DNA from: Acidobacteriota bacterium
Lineage (GTDB): Bacteria > Acidobacteriota > Vicinamibacteria > Fen-336
DNA length: 64,000 bases
Assembly (NCBI GenBank): GCA_011526565.1
Contig: WYBL01000168.1
Location: 20,892 to 84,891, forward strand
Direction: 5' to 3'
Part shown: piece after piece, positions 1-8,386 of the stretch
Position numbering within the stretch: the stretch's first letter is position 1
How the letters are laid out: every line of letters begins with the position of its first letter
Program-made: the position numbers and the translations under genes
The notes under the pieces: model-generated
Told to the model about the DNA's origin: nothing
What the model saw: the letters and a program-made list of their open reading frames with translations, nothing else
Databases searched by the model: none

Positions 1-263
1 CCCTCGGGGAACAGCCGCTCGCCCGCGATCGTGATCCCGGAGTACGCGTTGCGGGCGATGTCTTCGGGCTTGTAGTCGAAGCAGGCCCAGGCCGGGGTCA
101 TGGCGTCCGTGTTGACGTCGTCGAGCAGGTCCTCGACCTTGACGTCCGCCATGCGCAGGTCCAGTTCACCGCGGAGCTGGCGGCGGATCAGCTCCGGGTC
201 GCGGGTCAGGAACAGGATCCGCTTGCCGGGTGTGAGGGACACGGTCTTCGACGGAGACGGCAC
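1..263 (-). CDS. Aconitase-family hydratase, N-terminal fragment (cut by window edge)
   Basis: Only the first 87 codons are in the window. The GTG at 263 is preceded by a good ribosome binding site, AAGGAGAG, about seven bases upstream. The fragment reads through a stretch resembling the start of large aconitase/isopropylmalate-isomerase-like hydratases, with a DVNTDAMTPAW segment near residue 50 followed by a FDYKPEDIARNAY segment. The preceding gene on the same strand, 27 bases away, encodes a LeuB-type dehydrogenase, which fits a 2-hydroxyacid isomerase/dehydrogenase pair in leucine or a related chain-elongation pathway. The iron-sulphur cysteines would lie beyond the edge, so the exact substrate cannot be judged. 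Family assignment is by recalled similarity and moderately sure. Confidence 0.55.
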   Translation of the reverse strand, partial: MPSPSKTVSLTPGKRILFLTRDPELIRRQLRGELDLRMADVKVEDLLDDVNTDAMTPAWACFDYKPEDIARNAYSGITIAGERLFPE

Positions 264-290
264 TCGGTTCTCTCCTTGCGACGGATTTCG

Positions 291-1346
291 CTACTTCAGC
301 CGGGCGGCGATCGCCGCGCCCACTTCGCGGGTGCCGCGGCGACCGCCGATGTCGACGGTCGTCTCATCGGCCTCGACCGCCGCCCGGCAGGCAGCCTCGA
401 TCCGCGCGGCCTCCTCGCCCCAGCCGAGGTGCTCGAGCATCAGGCCCGCGGTCAGGATCGCGCCCATCGGGTTGGCGACGTTCTTGCCCGCCAGCGGCGG
501 CGACGAGCCGTGCACCGGCTCGAACAGCGACAGCTTGCCGGGGTGGATGTTGCCGGAGGCGGCCATGCCCAGCCCTCCCTGCAGGCCCGCGGCCAGGTCG
601 GTGACGATGTCGCCGAACATGTTCGAGGTCACGATCACCTCGAACTGGCCGGGCTCACGCACCATCTGCAGCACCAGGTTGTCGACGTAGAGATGGCGCG
701 CCTCGATCCCCGGGTACTCCTTCGCCACTTCCCGGAACGTGCGCAGCCACAGCTCGTGGGCGTGGATCAGCACGTTCGACTTGTCGGCCATCACCACCCG
801 CTTGCGCCCGCGCTCCGCGGCGAACGCGAAGGCGTGGCGCACGATGCGCTCGACGCCCTTGCGCGTGTTGAGGTCGATCTCGGTCGCGACCTCGTCGGGC
901 GTGCCCTGCTTGAAGTGGCCGCCCATCATCACGTACAGCCCCTCGGTGTTCTCGCGGAACACCGCGAAATCGACCTGGGCGGGCGTCTGGCCCTTGAGCG
1001 GGCACAGCCGCTCGTCGAACAGCTTCACCGGGCGGTAGTTGACGTAGAGGTCGAGCTTGAAGCGCAGGCCGAGCAGGATGTCGGCCGCGTGGCGGTTGTC
1101 GGGCACCCGAGGGTCGCCCATGGCGCCGAGCAGGATCGCGTCGAAGTTCCCGACGAGGTGCGGGATCGCGTCGGCGGGCAGCGTGACGCCGGTCTTCAGG
1201 TAGTGGTCGGCCCCCCACTCGAAGCGGGTCAGCGCGAGCTTCTTCCCGGCGCTCGCCGCGACGGCGCCGAGCGCGCGTTCGGCCTCCGCGATCACCTCGA
1301 CGCCGATCCCGTCCCCGGGGATCACCGCGATCCTCAACTCCGACAT
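291..1346 (-). CDS. leuB: 3-isopropylmalate dehydrogenase family (LeuB-like)
   Basis: A 351-residue NAD-dependent beta-decarboxylating dehydrogenase. It opens with the family's IAVIPGDGIGVEV motif. A FRENTEGLYV segment follows in the middle, and the metal/nucleotide region SNMFGDIVTDLAAGLQGG lies near residue 245, followed by a GS-rich FEPVHGSSP loop. Length is normal for LeuB. The ribosome binding site GAGGAAGG precedes ATG 1346. The likely reaction is oxidation and decarboxylation of 3-isopropylmalate in leucine synthesis. The family also includes tartrate/D-malate and homoisocitrate dehydrogenases, and the substrate loop (YRPVKLFDERLCPLKG) is not diagnostic by eye. The aconitase-family gene just downstream supports a leucine-type pathway, but neighbouring genes upstream are unrelated membrane proteins. 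Confidence 0.82.
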   Translation of the reverse strand: MSELRIAVIPGDGIGVEVIAEAERALGAVAASAGKKLALTRFEWGADHYLKTGVTLPADAIPHLVGNFDAILLGAMGDPRVPDNRHAADILLGLRFKLDLYVNYRPVKLFDERLCPLKGQTPAQVDFAVFRENTEGLYVMMGGHFKQGTPDEVATEIDLNTRKGVERIVRHAFAFAAERGRKRVVMADKSNVLIHAHELWLRTFREVAKEYPGIEARHLYVDNLVLQMVREPGQFEVIVTSNMFGDIVTDLAAGLQGGLGMAASGNIHPGKLSLFEPVHGSSPPLAGKNVANPMGAILTAGLMLEHLGWGEEAARIEAACRAAVEADETTVDIGGRRGTREVGAAIAARLK

Positions 1347-1359
1347 CCGCCTTCCTCTC

Positions 1360-1524
1360 TCAGATCCGGCCCAGCAGCCAGCCGGCGGTCACCGCGCCCA
1401 CGACCATCGCCACGAACACCTTGACGCCGAACGCGCGCTGCTCGCCCGGCTCGTCGCGCAGCAGCAGCGCGAACACGAACGAGACGAGGCCCGAGAAGGC
1501 GACGAGCAGCGCGAGATGGCTCAC
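1360..1524 (-). CDS. Small membrane protein, 54 aa
   Basis: A short gene between the DUF6677-like gene and leuB. It starts at GTG 1524 in a GTGA overlap with the stop codon of the preceding gene and ends 13 bases before leuB. The product has two hydrophobic stretches, one at residues 3-20 (LALLVAFSGLVSFVFALL) and one at about 36-51, separated by a charged RDEPGEQR turn, so a two-pass inner-membrane hairpin is likely. Codon choice (G or C in nearly every third position) matches the neighbours. I do not recognise a family. The overlap implies translational coupling with the membrane protein before it. Confidence 0.6.
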   Translation of the reverse strand: MSHLALLVAFSGLVSFVFALLLRDEPGEQRAFGVKVFVAMVVGAVTAGWLLGRI

Positions 1525-1901
1525 CGCCGCCGCCCCGCGGCCGTGTCCGCGGCGTCGAGCGCCACCAGCAGGTTGAGCAGGCCCGCCACCTCGGTGAACG
1601 TGTTCCCGTAATCGTAGCCGGGGTCGATCGGCCGCCCCAGCGGCTCGGCGATCAGCCGGGCGAGCGCGTACGGCCCCCCGATCGCCACCTGCGCCGCCCA
1701 GCGCAGGTAGCCCAGCGGGTCGTCGAACCCGGTCGGCAGGGCGAGCCGCGCGTGCAGCGCGACGCCGAGGCCGAACAGCAGCCCCAGGGCCGCGAGGAAG
1801 GCGACGCCGCGCCGGGCCTTGCCGGCGTAGACATGGCCCGCGCCGGGCGCGACGAACGCCAGCAGGGCCGCGAGCAGCGGGGATCTCGTTCGCGCGTCCA
1901 A
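1521..1901 (-). CDS. Small integral membrane protein, DUF6677-like
   Basis: A 126-residue protein with hydrophobic segments at about residues 8-25 and 33-50 and a third near 100-115. The N-terminal SPLLAALLAFVAPGAGHVYAG pattern, with a glycine/proline-rich turn between helices, resembles TM2-like and DUF6677 proteins common in Acidobacteriota. The C-terminal GYDYGNTFTEVAGLLNLL segment is also characteristic as I recall it. Function is unknown. The TTG at 1901 lies only about nine bases after the -10 box of a strong promoter, so the mRNA would be almost leaderless. The gene heads a run with the 54-residue membrane protein and leuB. Confidence 0.6.
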   Translation of the reverse strand: MDARTRSPLLAALLAFVAPGAGHVYAGKARRGVAFLAALGLLFGLGVALHARLALPTGFDDPLGYLRWAAQVAIGGPYALARLIAEPLGRPIDPGYDYGNTFTEVAGLLNLLVALDAADTAAGRRR

Positions 1902-1909
1902 GACCGGCG

Positions 1910-1939
1910 ATCGTACGGGCCGGGGCGAAGCGAGGTCAA
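1910..1939 (-). promoter_or_regulatory. Sigma-70-type promoter, TTGACC-N18-TACGAT
   Basis: On the minus strand TTGACC (1939-1934) is followed after exactly 18 bases by TACGAT (1915-1910). Predicted transcription start is about 1903, two or three bases before the TTG start at 1901. It faces the membrane-protein/leuB run. Both hexamers stand out in GC-rich DNA. Confidence 0.65.
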
Positions 1940-1996
1940 GGCGCGCGGCCGTGGAATGAGTAAGATCGGAAGCAGGGGGACGTCACGAAGCAGAAC

Positions 1997-3850
1997 ATGA
2001 ACCATCGCGTTGGACGCGGCGCGCGCGGGCTGGCCGCGCTCGCCCTCACGCTCTCCGCCGGCCTGACGGCTGCGCAGGAGGTGCCCTTCTATCCGCTCGA
2101 CGAGGTGAAGCCGGGCCAGAAGGGCGTCGGCCGCACGGTGTTCGCGGGGACCCAGGTCGTCGACTTCGACGTCGAGGTGATCGGCCTGCTCGAGAACTTC
2201 GGGCCGAAGCAGAGCATGGTGCTGGCCCGGCTCAGCGGCGGGCCCCTGGCCGAGACCGGCGTCATCGCGGGCATGAGCGGCAGCCCCGTCTACATCGACG
2301 GCAAGCTGCTCGGCGCAGTCGCCTACGGCTTCCCGTTCAGCAAGCAGACGATCGCGGGCATCACGCCGATCGGCGAGATGGTCGACGCGGCCAAGGCCGC
2401 CCCCGCCGCGCCGCGAGCCGCCAGCGCCCGCTTCCCCGCTTCGGCCTTCGGGCCCGAGGCCTTCGCGCTGCCGCTCTCGCGCGCCGCGCTCGTGGCCCCG
2501 TTCGTCGAGCCGGGCCGGCTGGCCGCGGCCGCCCGGGTTCCGCGCACGGACGTCGGCGGCGGCCCGGGCCCGGCGCTCGCCCCGCTCCACCTGCCGCTCG
2601 CCTTCTCCGGGTTCGACCGCGGCGCCTTCGAGGCTGCGCGAGGCCTGTTCGAGAGCCTCGGCTTCGCGCCGGTCTTCACCGCCTCGCCCCGCGGCGTGCC
2701 CCCGGGTCCCCTGCCGGACCTCTCCCCGGGCGGCGCGGTCGGCGTGTCGCTGGTCGAGGGCGACTTCGACCTCTCGGCCACGGGCACCATCACCCACATC
2801 GACAAGGGCCGCGTCTACGCCTTCGGCCACCCCTTCTACAACCTGGGGCCGACCCGCTTCCCGATGAAGAAGGCCTACGTCTTCGACGTGTTCCCGAGCC
2901 TCTACCAGTCGTGGAAGATCTCGTCGCCCGCGAGCGAAGCCGTCGGCACGATGGACCAGGACCGCGCCACCGCGATCGCGGGCCCGCTCGGCCCCGCGCC
3001 TCGCATGATCCCGGTCACCGTGACGCTGAAGACGAGCCGCGGCGACGAGCGCCGCTTCGAGCTGCGCGTCGTCGAGGACGAGCTGTTCACCCCTGTGCTG
3101 GCCTACCTGTCGGTCTACTCCGTGCTGCAGGCCAACGAGCGCGCCTACGGAACCCAGACGGTGCGGCTCGAGGCGCGGCTCGCGCTCGAGGGCCGCCCCG
3201 AGGTGCGGGTCGAGGACCTGCTCACCGAGAGCAACCCGTCGCTGCTCGCCTCCGGACTCGCGGCCGCGCCGCTCGCCTACCTGATGGCCAACTCGCTCGA
3301 GCCCGTGCGGGTCTCGGGCCTCACGATCACGGCCGAGTCCTACGAGGACGAGCGCAGCGCGCGCCTGGAGCGGGTCTGGGTCGAGGCGCCGGGGCGGCTG
3401 CGGCCGGGCACGACGGTCTCGATCAAGTCCGCGCTGCGCGGCTTCCGCGGCGACGTCAGCGTCGAGTCGGTGCCGTTCCGCATTCCGGACAGCGCGCCCG
3501 CCGGCAACTACACGCTGCTGGTGGCCGACGGCGACGCGCTCACGCTGTTCGAGCAGCGCGAACTGCGCCAGCGTTACGAGCCGCGCAACCTCGACCAGTT
3601 GATCCGCGCGATCAACGGCCTCCGCCGCAGCGACCGCCTGTACTACCGGCTGGTGCGGCTGGAGGACGGCGCGGTGGTCGGCGGCGAGTGGCTGCCGGCG
3701 CTGCCGCCCTCGATGTTGTCGGTGCTGGGCGCGACCCAGGGCGCCGAGCCGCTGGTCCGCACCCGCACCGCCTCCGCCTGGGACTTCGAGCTGCCGCTTC
3801 CGTTCGCCGTGCGCGGCAGCCGCAGCCTTCCTTTCGTCGTCGAGCGCTGA
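1997..3850 (+). CDS. Secreted SpoIVB-type (S55) peptidase domain protein
   Basis: 617 residues with a Sec signal (residues 1-26, ending LTAAQ). The S55 signature GMSGSPVY is at residues 92-99 and a second conserved block, GTITHIDKGRVYAFGHPF, at 263-280 with His278. In Bacillus SpoIVB the catalytic His lies before the GMSGSP serine; here the order is reversed. The remaining ~300 residues are beta-rich and do not resemble a PDZ domain. Proteins of this build are frequent in Acidobacteriota; their substrate is unknown. Likely acts in the periplasm. ATG 1997 has a purine-rich AGGGGGA stretch upstream. It is followed by a secreted beta-propeller gene, so the two may work together at the cell surface. 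Confidence 0.75.
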   Translation: MNHRVGRGARGLAALALTLSAGLTAAQEVPFYPLDEVKPGQKGVGRTVFAGTQVVDFDVEVIGLLENFGPKQSMVLARLSGGPLAETGVIAGMSGSPVYIDGKLLGAVAYGFPFSKQTIAGITPIGEMVDAAKAAPAAPRAASARFPASAFGPEAFALPLSRAALVAPFVEPGRLAAAARVPRTDVGGGPGPALAPLHLPLAFSGFDRGAFEAARGLFESLGFAPVFTASPRGVPPGPLPDLSPGGAVGVSLVEGDFDLSATGTITHIDKGRVYAFGHPFYNLGPTRFPMKKAYVFDVFPSLYQSWKISSPASEAVGTMDQDRATAIAGPLGPAPRMIPVTVTLKTSRGDERRFELRVVEDELFTPVLAYLSVYSVLQANERAYGTQTVRLEARLALEGRPEVRVEDLLTESNPSLLASGLAAAPLAYLMANSLEPVRVSGLTITAESYEDERSARLERVWVEAPGRLRPGTTVSIKSALRGFRGDVSVESVPFRIPDSAPAGNYTLLVADGDALTLFEQRELRQRYEPRNLDQLIRAINGLRRSDRLYYRLVRLEDGAVVGGEWLPALPPSMLSVLGATQGAEPLVRTRTASAWDFELPLPFAVRGSRSLPFVVER

Positions 3851-3886
3851 GCGCTGATCCCCAACGAACCCGTGCAAGGAGCCTGC

Positions 3887-6091
3887 ATGAACGCGCTGCG
3901 CGTCGCGCTCGCCGCCGTCTTCGTCGCCGCCCCCGTCTTCGCCGTCCAGCCGCAACTGCACCGCATCGAGGGCGCTTCCGAGTTCCTCGAGGGCGAACTC
4001 GAGAACCTGGCCGTCGATTCGCTCGGCCGGCTGCGCCTGGCCGGGCGGACGGCCCTCGTGCACGACCCGGGCGCGCCGTACGCGTGGACCGTCGTGCGCG
4101 ACGGCAAGGGACACGTCTACGTCGGCACCGGCAACGACGGCAAGGTCTTCGCCATCGGCCCCGACGGCGCGGCGAAGGAGCTGTTCGACGCCCCCGAGCT
4201 CGAGGTGCACGCCCTGGCACTCGGCCCCGACGGGAAGCTCTACGCGGCCACCTCGCCCGACGGCAAGGTCTACGCGATCGACCGCAAGGACGGCAGGGCC
4301 GAGACGTTCTACGACCCCGCCGACAAGTACATCTGGGGCCTGGCGTTCGACGGGCAGGGCCAGCTCTACGTGGCGACGGGCGCCGAGGCGAAGCTGCACC
4401 GCGTGAACGCGAAAGGCGAAGGCGTGATCGTGCTGACCTCCGCGGAGACCCACTTCACGGCCCTCGCCGTCGACGCCCGCGGCCACGCCTTCGTGGGCTC
4501 GGCGCCGGGCGGCATCGTCTACGAGGTCGACCCCAAGGGCGTCGGTCGCGTGCTGGCCGACACCGGCTACAAGGAAGTGAAGGCGCTGGTGCCGACCGCG
4601 AAAGGCGGGACCTGGGTCGCCGCGGTCGACGGCCGCGACCTGGCGGCGGATCGCTCGCGGCCCATGCCTGCGGCGACGCCGGCGCCCACGCCTTCGGCAC
4701 CGGCACCCGCCGTCGACGCGACGACGGCGCAGCCGCCCGGGTTCGAAGGCGTCGCCGTCGTCGTCAGCGCCGCCACCCCCGTGGCCACGCCCCCGCGCGG
4801 CCCCCAGAAGGGCGCCGTGCTGCTGCTCGGGCCCGAAGGCGACTCCGAAACGGTGTGGACGTCGAGCGACGAGACGCCGCTGTCGCTGGCTGCCGCCGCC
4901 GACGGTGTCCACGTCGGCACCGGCGCGGCGCGCGGCAAGCTGTACCACCTCCGCGCCGACCGCTCGTGGACGCTGCTCGCTTCGTTCGCGGCCCAGCAGG
5001 TGACGGGCCTCGCGGCGGCGGACGGCGGGCTCGTCGCGGCGCTCTCCAACCCGGGCCAGGTGCAGCGGCTCGACGCGGCGCCGGCCGCCGAGGGCACCTT
5101 CACGAGCAAGGTGAAGGACACCGAGACGCTGTCGACCTGGGGCCAGCTCGCGTGGAGCGCGACGCTGCCCCGCGGCGCCCGCGTCGAGATGCAGACGCGC
5201 AGCGGCAACACGGCCATCCCCGACACCACGTGGTCCGCGTGGTCGCCCGCGCTCACGACGGCGGCCGGTTCTGCGGCGAGCAGCCCGCGCGGGCGCTTCG
5301 TGCAGGTGCGGGCCACGCTGCGCGGTGAAGGCGGCGCGAGCCCGGTGCTCGACGGCATCCGCCTCGCCTACCTGCAGCGCAACCTGCGCCCCAACGTCGC
5401 GGCGATCGTCGTGCACCCGCCCGGCGACGCCTTCGGCCGCCCGCTGACGGTCAGCGCCGACACCGAGATCCTCGGCCTCGACCCGGGAGCGGGGCCGCAG
5501 CTCGCGCGGCCCGGGACCCGTCCTCGCTTCTCCAATGTCGCGATGTCGCGCCGGCTCTACGTGCGCGGCCTGCAGACCTTCACCTGGCGCGCAGACGACC
5601 CCAACGGCGACGAGCTGCGCTTCGACCTGCACTACCGCCGCGTCGGCGACGCCCACTTCCGCCCGCTCGCCCGCGATCTCGACGACGTCGTCTTCACCTG
5701 GGACACCTCGACGGTGCCGAACGGGCGCTACTTCGTGCGGGTCACCGCCAACGACTCGCCGTCCAACCCGGCCGACCTGGTCCAGAGCGGCGATCGCGAG
5801 AGCGTGGCCTTCGACGTCGACAACACGCCGCCCGTCGTCGAGGCGAAGCTCGAGGGCGGGTTCGTGAAGGCGAAGGCGAGCGACGCCGACACCGCGATCC
5901 GCTCTCTCGAGTGGGCGCTCGACGGATCGCACTGGCGGGCGCTGCACCCGGAGGACGGCCTCAGCGACTCGGGCGTGGAGGGTTATTCCTTCCCGGCGCC
6001 CGGGGGTGAGGGGCCCGGCCCCCACGTCCTGGTGCTGCGCGCGACCGACCGCCTCGGCAACGTCGGCACCACGCGCCTCGAGCTCCCCTGA
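3887..6091 (+). CDS. Secreted beta-propeller protein with C-terminal Ig-like region
   Basis: A 734-residue protein. ATG 3887 is chosen because AAGGAG lies seven bases upstream and a clean signal peptide follows (MNALRVALAAVFVAAPVFA). Residues ~40-420 contain repeated blades such as GHVYVGTGNDGKVFAIGPDG and GKLYAATSPDGKVYAIDRKDG, typical of NHL/SMP-30-like propellers. A proline/alanine-rich linker around 250-290 interrupts the blades. From about 520 the sequence turns to beta-sandwich segments (FTWRADDPNGDELRFDLHYR, FDVDNTPPVVEAKLEGG) like fibronectin/Ig-like domains. No enzyme motif seen. Probable periplasmic or surface binding protein; function unknown. It sits 36 bases after the S55 gene. 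Confidence 0.7.
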   Translation: MNALRVALAAVFVAAPVFAVQPQLHRIEGASEFLEGELENLAVDSLGRLRLAGRTALVHDPGAPYAWTVVRDGKGHVYVGTGNDGKVFAIGPDGAAKELFDAPELEVHALALGPDGKLYAATSPDGKVYAIDRKDGRAETFYDPADKYIWGLAFDGQGQLYVATGAEAKLHRVNAKGEGVIVLTSAETHFTALAVDARGHAFVGSAPGGIVYEVDPKGVGRVLADTGYKEVKALVPTAKGGTWVAAVDGRDLAADRSRPMPAATPAPTPSAPAPAVDATTAQPPGFEGVAVVVSAATPVATPPRGPQKGAVLLLGPEGDSETVWTSSDETPLSLAAAADGVHVGTGAARGKLYHLRADRSWTLLASFAAQQVTGLAAADGGLVAALSNPGQVQRLDAAPAAEGTFTSKVKDTETLSTWGQLAWSATLPRGARVEMQTRSGNTAIPDTTWSAWSPALTTAAGSAASSPRGRFVQVRATLRGEGGASPVLDGIRLAYLQRNLRPNVAAIVVHPPGDAFGRPLTVSADTEILGLDPGAGPQLARPGTRPRFSNVAMSRRLYVRGLQTFTWRADDPNGDELRFDLHYRRVGDAHFRPLARDLDDVVFTWDTSTVPNGRYFVRVTANDSPSNPADLVQSGDRESVAFDVDNTPPVVEAKLEGGFVKAKASDADTAIRSLEWALDGSHWRALHPEDGLSDSGVEGYSFPAPGGEGPGPHVLVLRATDRLGNVGTTRLELP

Positions 6092-6996
6092 GGCTCCTGG
6101 TCGCGCGCGCGGGCGCGCTGGGCGACGTGCTGCTGCTGCGGCCCGCGCTCGACGCGCTCCGCGCCGCGGGCCACGAGGCACTGCTGCTGGCCCCGGCGCG
6201 CACCGCGTCGGTGCTGGTTCGCGGCGGCGCGCTCGACGTCTCGGGGCTGCTCGATGCCGAGGCGCCGGCATGGGCCTTCGTGGCCACCGGGGCGAAAGCG
6301 CCGCCCGCGGCCCGGGATCGGCTCGGCGACCTCGACGCCGCGATCGCGTTCACGACCCGGGCCGCGACGGCACGGGCGCTCGAAGAAGTCGCGCCGATCG
6401 TCGTGACCCGCGCGCCGTGGCCCGAGCCCGGGCACGGACCCGTCGCCGCCGCGAGCCTCGAGGCCGTGGCCCGCTGGGCCCCGCCCGTCGCGCCGCGCGC
6501 GCTGCGCCCGCACGCCGAGGACGTCGCCGCCGTCGCGCCGCTGCGCCTGCGCCTGCCCGAGCGCTTCGTCGCGATGCATCCGGGGAGCGGCTCGGCGCGC
6601 AAGAACTGGCCGCACTTCCCGGCCCTCGCCGCGCGCCTGGCGGCGCCGGCGCTGGTCCTGGTCGGCCCCGCCGAGGAGGCCCGCGGGTTCGATCCCGGCG
6701 CCTGGCCGACGAGCGTGACGTTCGCGCGCGGCCTGAGTGCGGGCCAGGTCGGCGCCTTGCTGGCCGACGCGGGCCTCGTGATCGCCAACGACGGGGGCGT
6801 GGCCCACCTGGCCGCCGCATTCGGGGCCCCCGTGCTCGCCCTCTACGGCCCGACCGACCCGGAGGCCTGGGCGCCGTGGGGCGAGCGCGTGACGACGCTG
6901 CGCGCACCCGGCGCCTCGCTCCCGGACCTGGCGGTCGGCGACGTGCTCGCTTACGTCGAGGGCGCCCGCACCTCGGTGCGGCTGATCAGGCGGTAG
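6088..6996 (+). CDS. Glycosyltransferase family 9 (heptosyltransferase-like)
   Basis: 302 residues from a proposed CTG start at 6088 that overlaps the previous stop codon as CTGA. The first ATG/GTG/TTG in frame is GTG 6127, but beginning there would cut the family's opening segment RLLVARAGALGDVLLLRPAL. The C-terminal half has the GT9 donor-site motifs HPGSGSARKNWP (near residue 155) and NDGGVAHLAAAFGAPVLALYGPTD (around 233-255). GT9 enzymes transfer ADP-heptose to lipopolysaccharide core in the cytoplasm; the acceptor is not evident here and no other core genes are adjacent. The 3' end overlaps the convergent anti-sigma gene by 46 bases. Confidence 0.82.
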   Translation: MRLLVARAGALGDVLLLRPALDALRAAGHEALLLAPARTASVLVRGGALDVSGLLDAEAPAWAFVATGAKAPPAARDRLGDLDAAIAFTTRAATARALEEVAPIVVTRAPWPEPGHGPVAAASLEAVARWAPPVAPRALRPHAEDVAAVAPLRLRLPERFVAMHPGSGSARKNWPHFPALAARLAAPALVLVGPAEEARGFDPGAWPTSVTFARGLSAGQVGALLADAGLVIANDGGVAHLAAAFGAPVLALYGPTDPEAWAPWGERVTTLRAPGASLPDLAVGDVLAYVEGARTSVRLIRR

Positions 6997-7640
6997 AGGC
7001 TCACGGCCACCGGCCGCCCCTGGAAGCGCCCGGGCTCGAAACGCTCCTGGCGCAGCGCGTCGGCCAGCGGCGCGGCGTAGGCCGCGTCGCCGCCGAGCAC
7101 GCGCACGGCACTCACCCGCCCGTCGCGGGTGACCACCGTCTCGACGAACCAGCTCCGGTCGGCCGGCGCCCCGGCGAGGGCGTCGTCGAGCGACGCGCTC
7201 TGCGTCAGGCGCGGCGCCAGCACGTCCGACGACAGCGACAGCGGCCGGCTCTCGCTGCCGAAGCCGAGAGCCCCCGCCGGCGCCGGCACCGTGGGCCGCA
7301 CCGGAACCATCAGGATCGGCAGCGCCATCAGGCAGAACGCCGCCACCGCGACCGGCGCGAAGCGCGGCCGGAGCAGCGGCCGGCCCGGCCGCAGCAGGTG
7401 TCGCACCGCGGGCTTGCGCGCCTCCAGCTCGAGCCGCTCGCGGACCCGCGTCGCGATCGGGTCCGGCGAAGACTCGCGCGGCAGCGCGGCCATCATCTCC
7501 AGCGCGCAGCGCAGCGCGTCGAACTCGGCGCGACACGCCGCGCACGACTCCAGGTGCCTCGCCAGGAACCGGGCGTGGGCCGGGGCCAGCTCGCCGTCGA
7601 GGTACTCCGAGAACATCGCTCGCACGTCCCGGCAGCTCAT
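6951..7640 (-). CDS. Membrane anti-sigma factor with C-terminal TonB-like domain
   Basis: 229 residues. ATG 7640 overlaps the sigma-factor stop as ATGA, so the pair is coupled. The N-terminal zinc-finger anti-sigma domain shows FLARHLESCAAC (the H-x3-C-x2-C pattern) near residues 25-37. A single membrane helix lies around residues 90-110 (FAPVAVAAFCLMALPILMV). The periplasmic part ends in VVTRDGRVSAVRVLGG...FEPGRFQGRPVAVSLYR, which resembles a TonB C-terminal domain. The cytoplasmic part would sequester the ECF sigma factor encoded just upstream. A TonB-like sensor end is not the usual anti-sigma design and could bind an outer-membrane partner. Overlaps the convergent GT9 gene. Confidence 0.75.
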   Translation of the reverse strand: MSCRDVRAMFSEYLDGELAPAHARFLARHLESCAACRAEFDALRCALEMMAALPRESSPDPIATRVRERLELEARKPAVRHLLRPGRPLLRPRFAPVAVAAFCLMALPILMVPVRPTVPAPAGALGFGSESRPLSLSSDVLAPRLTQSASLDDALAGAPADRSWFVETVVTRDGRVSAVRVLGGDAAYAAPLADALRQERFEPGRFQGRPVAVSLYRLISRTEVRAPST

Positions 7641-8257
7641 CGCGTGGCCTCCGGCGCGCAGAGCCGGGCGCGGAGCGCGTCGCGAGCCCGCGCCAGCCGG
7701 CTCTTCACGGTGCCCTCGGCGATGCCGAGGCTGTGGGCGATCTCCTCGCAGGTGAGCCCCTCGACCTCGCGCAGCACCAGCACCGCGCGGTGGTCGAAGG
7801 ACAGCGCGAGCAGCGCGCGCTGCACGCGCTCGGCCTGCTCGCGGCGGCGCACCGTGTCGTAGGGCGAGTCGCCACCCTGGGCGAGCCGCGACTCGTCGCG
7901 GGCGCTCAGGTCCTCGAGGCCGACGCTGCGGTCCCGCCGCCGCCGCATCCACAGCCGACGCCGGTTGCGGCAGAGGTTGACGACGATGCGGTAGATCCAG
8001 GTGCGCAGCGAGCTGCGCTCCTCGAAGCGGCCGAGCGTGCGGTAGACCTGCAGGAACACGTCCTGCGAGACGTCGCGCGCCTCGTCCGGGTTCCCCAGCA
8101 TGCGCAGCGCGAGGTTGAACACCATCGTCTCGTGCAGCGCGACGAGCCGCGCGAAGGCCGCGGCGTCGCCGCCGCGGCACTGCTCGAGGAGGCTGCGCTC
8201 GGCGGATGCCGCGCCCAGCGTCTCGACGGTAGCGATCGCGAATTCGCCCGCGGCCAT
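7637..8257 (-). CDS. ECF sigma factor (RpoE-like)
   Basis: 206 residues. ATG 8257 has GGGAGG seven bases upstream; a GTG at 8293 would add an unlikely leader. Region 2 shows FARLVALHETMVFNLALRMLG and DVSQDVFLQVYRTLGRF (residues ~40-80), followed by the TWIYRIVVNLCRNRRR DNA-melting segment. Region 4 shows LLALSFDHRAVLVLREVEGLTCEEIAHSLGIAEGTVKSRLARARDALR. This is the two-domain ECF architecture. The anti-sigma gene overlaps its end. A GGAACC...GTCC element upstream could be its own promoter. Envelope-stress or extracytoplasmic signal response is inferred from the partner. Confidence 0.92.
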   Translation of the reverse strand: MAAGEFAIATVETLGAASAERSLLEQCRGGDAAAFARLVALHETMVFNLALRMLGNPDEARDVSQDVFLQVYRTLGRFEERSSLRTWIYRIVVNLCRNRRRLWMRRRRDRSVGLEDLSARDESRLAQGGDSPYDTVRRREQAERVQRALLALSFDHRAVLVLREVEGLTCEEIAHSLGIAEGTVKSRLARARDALRARLCAPEATR

Positions 8258-8316
8258 CGTGACCTCCCGGATGCCCCCTGCACCCGCCCCCACCCGACCG
8301 GGAAACCTATGGCGCC

Positions 8317-8345
8317 TTGGACACCAGGAGGCGCCCTCGGGTTCC
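8317..8345 (-). promoter_or_regulatory. Candidate ECF-type autoregulatory promoter
   Basis: On the minus strand GGAACC (8345-8340) is followed after 17 bases by GTCCAA (8322-8317), resembling ECF promoters (GGAAC...GTC). It lies 60 bases upstream of the sigma-factor start. An inverted repeat GGCGCCT...AGGCGCC (8311-8335) spans the -10 element. By-eye match only. Confidence 0.35.
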
Positions 8346-8386
8346 CTCTTCGGATACTACGCCCCGGGAGCCGGCTTCCATCCCCG

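Noticed and set aside
1652..6271. A 1539-codon open frame on the minus strand, antisense to the S55 and propeller genes
   Set aside because: Protein is Arg/Ala/Gly-rich with no domain; it mirrors GC-rich coding on the plus strand. Similar antisense frames at 7733-12424, 28077-29948 and 36094-38883 are rejected for the same reason.
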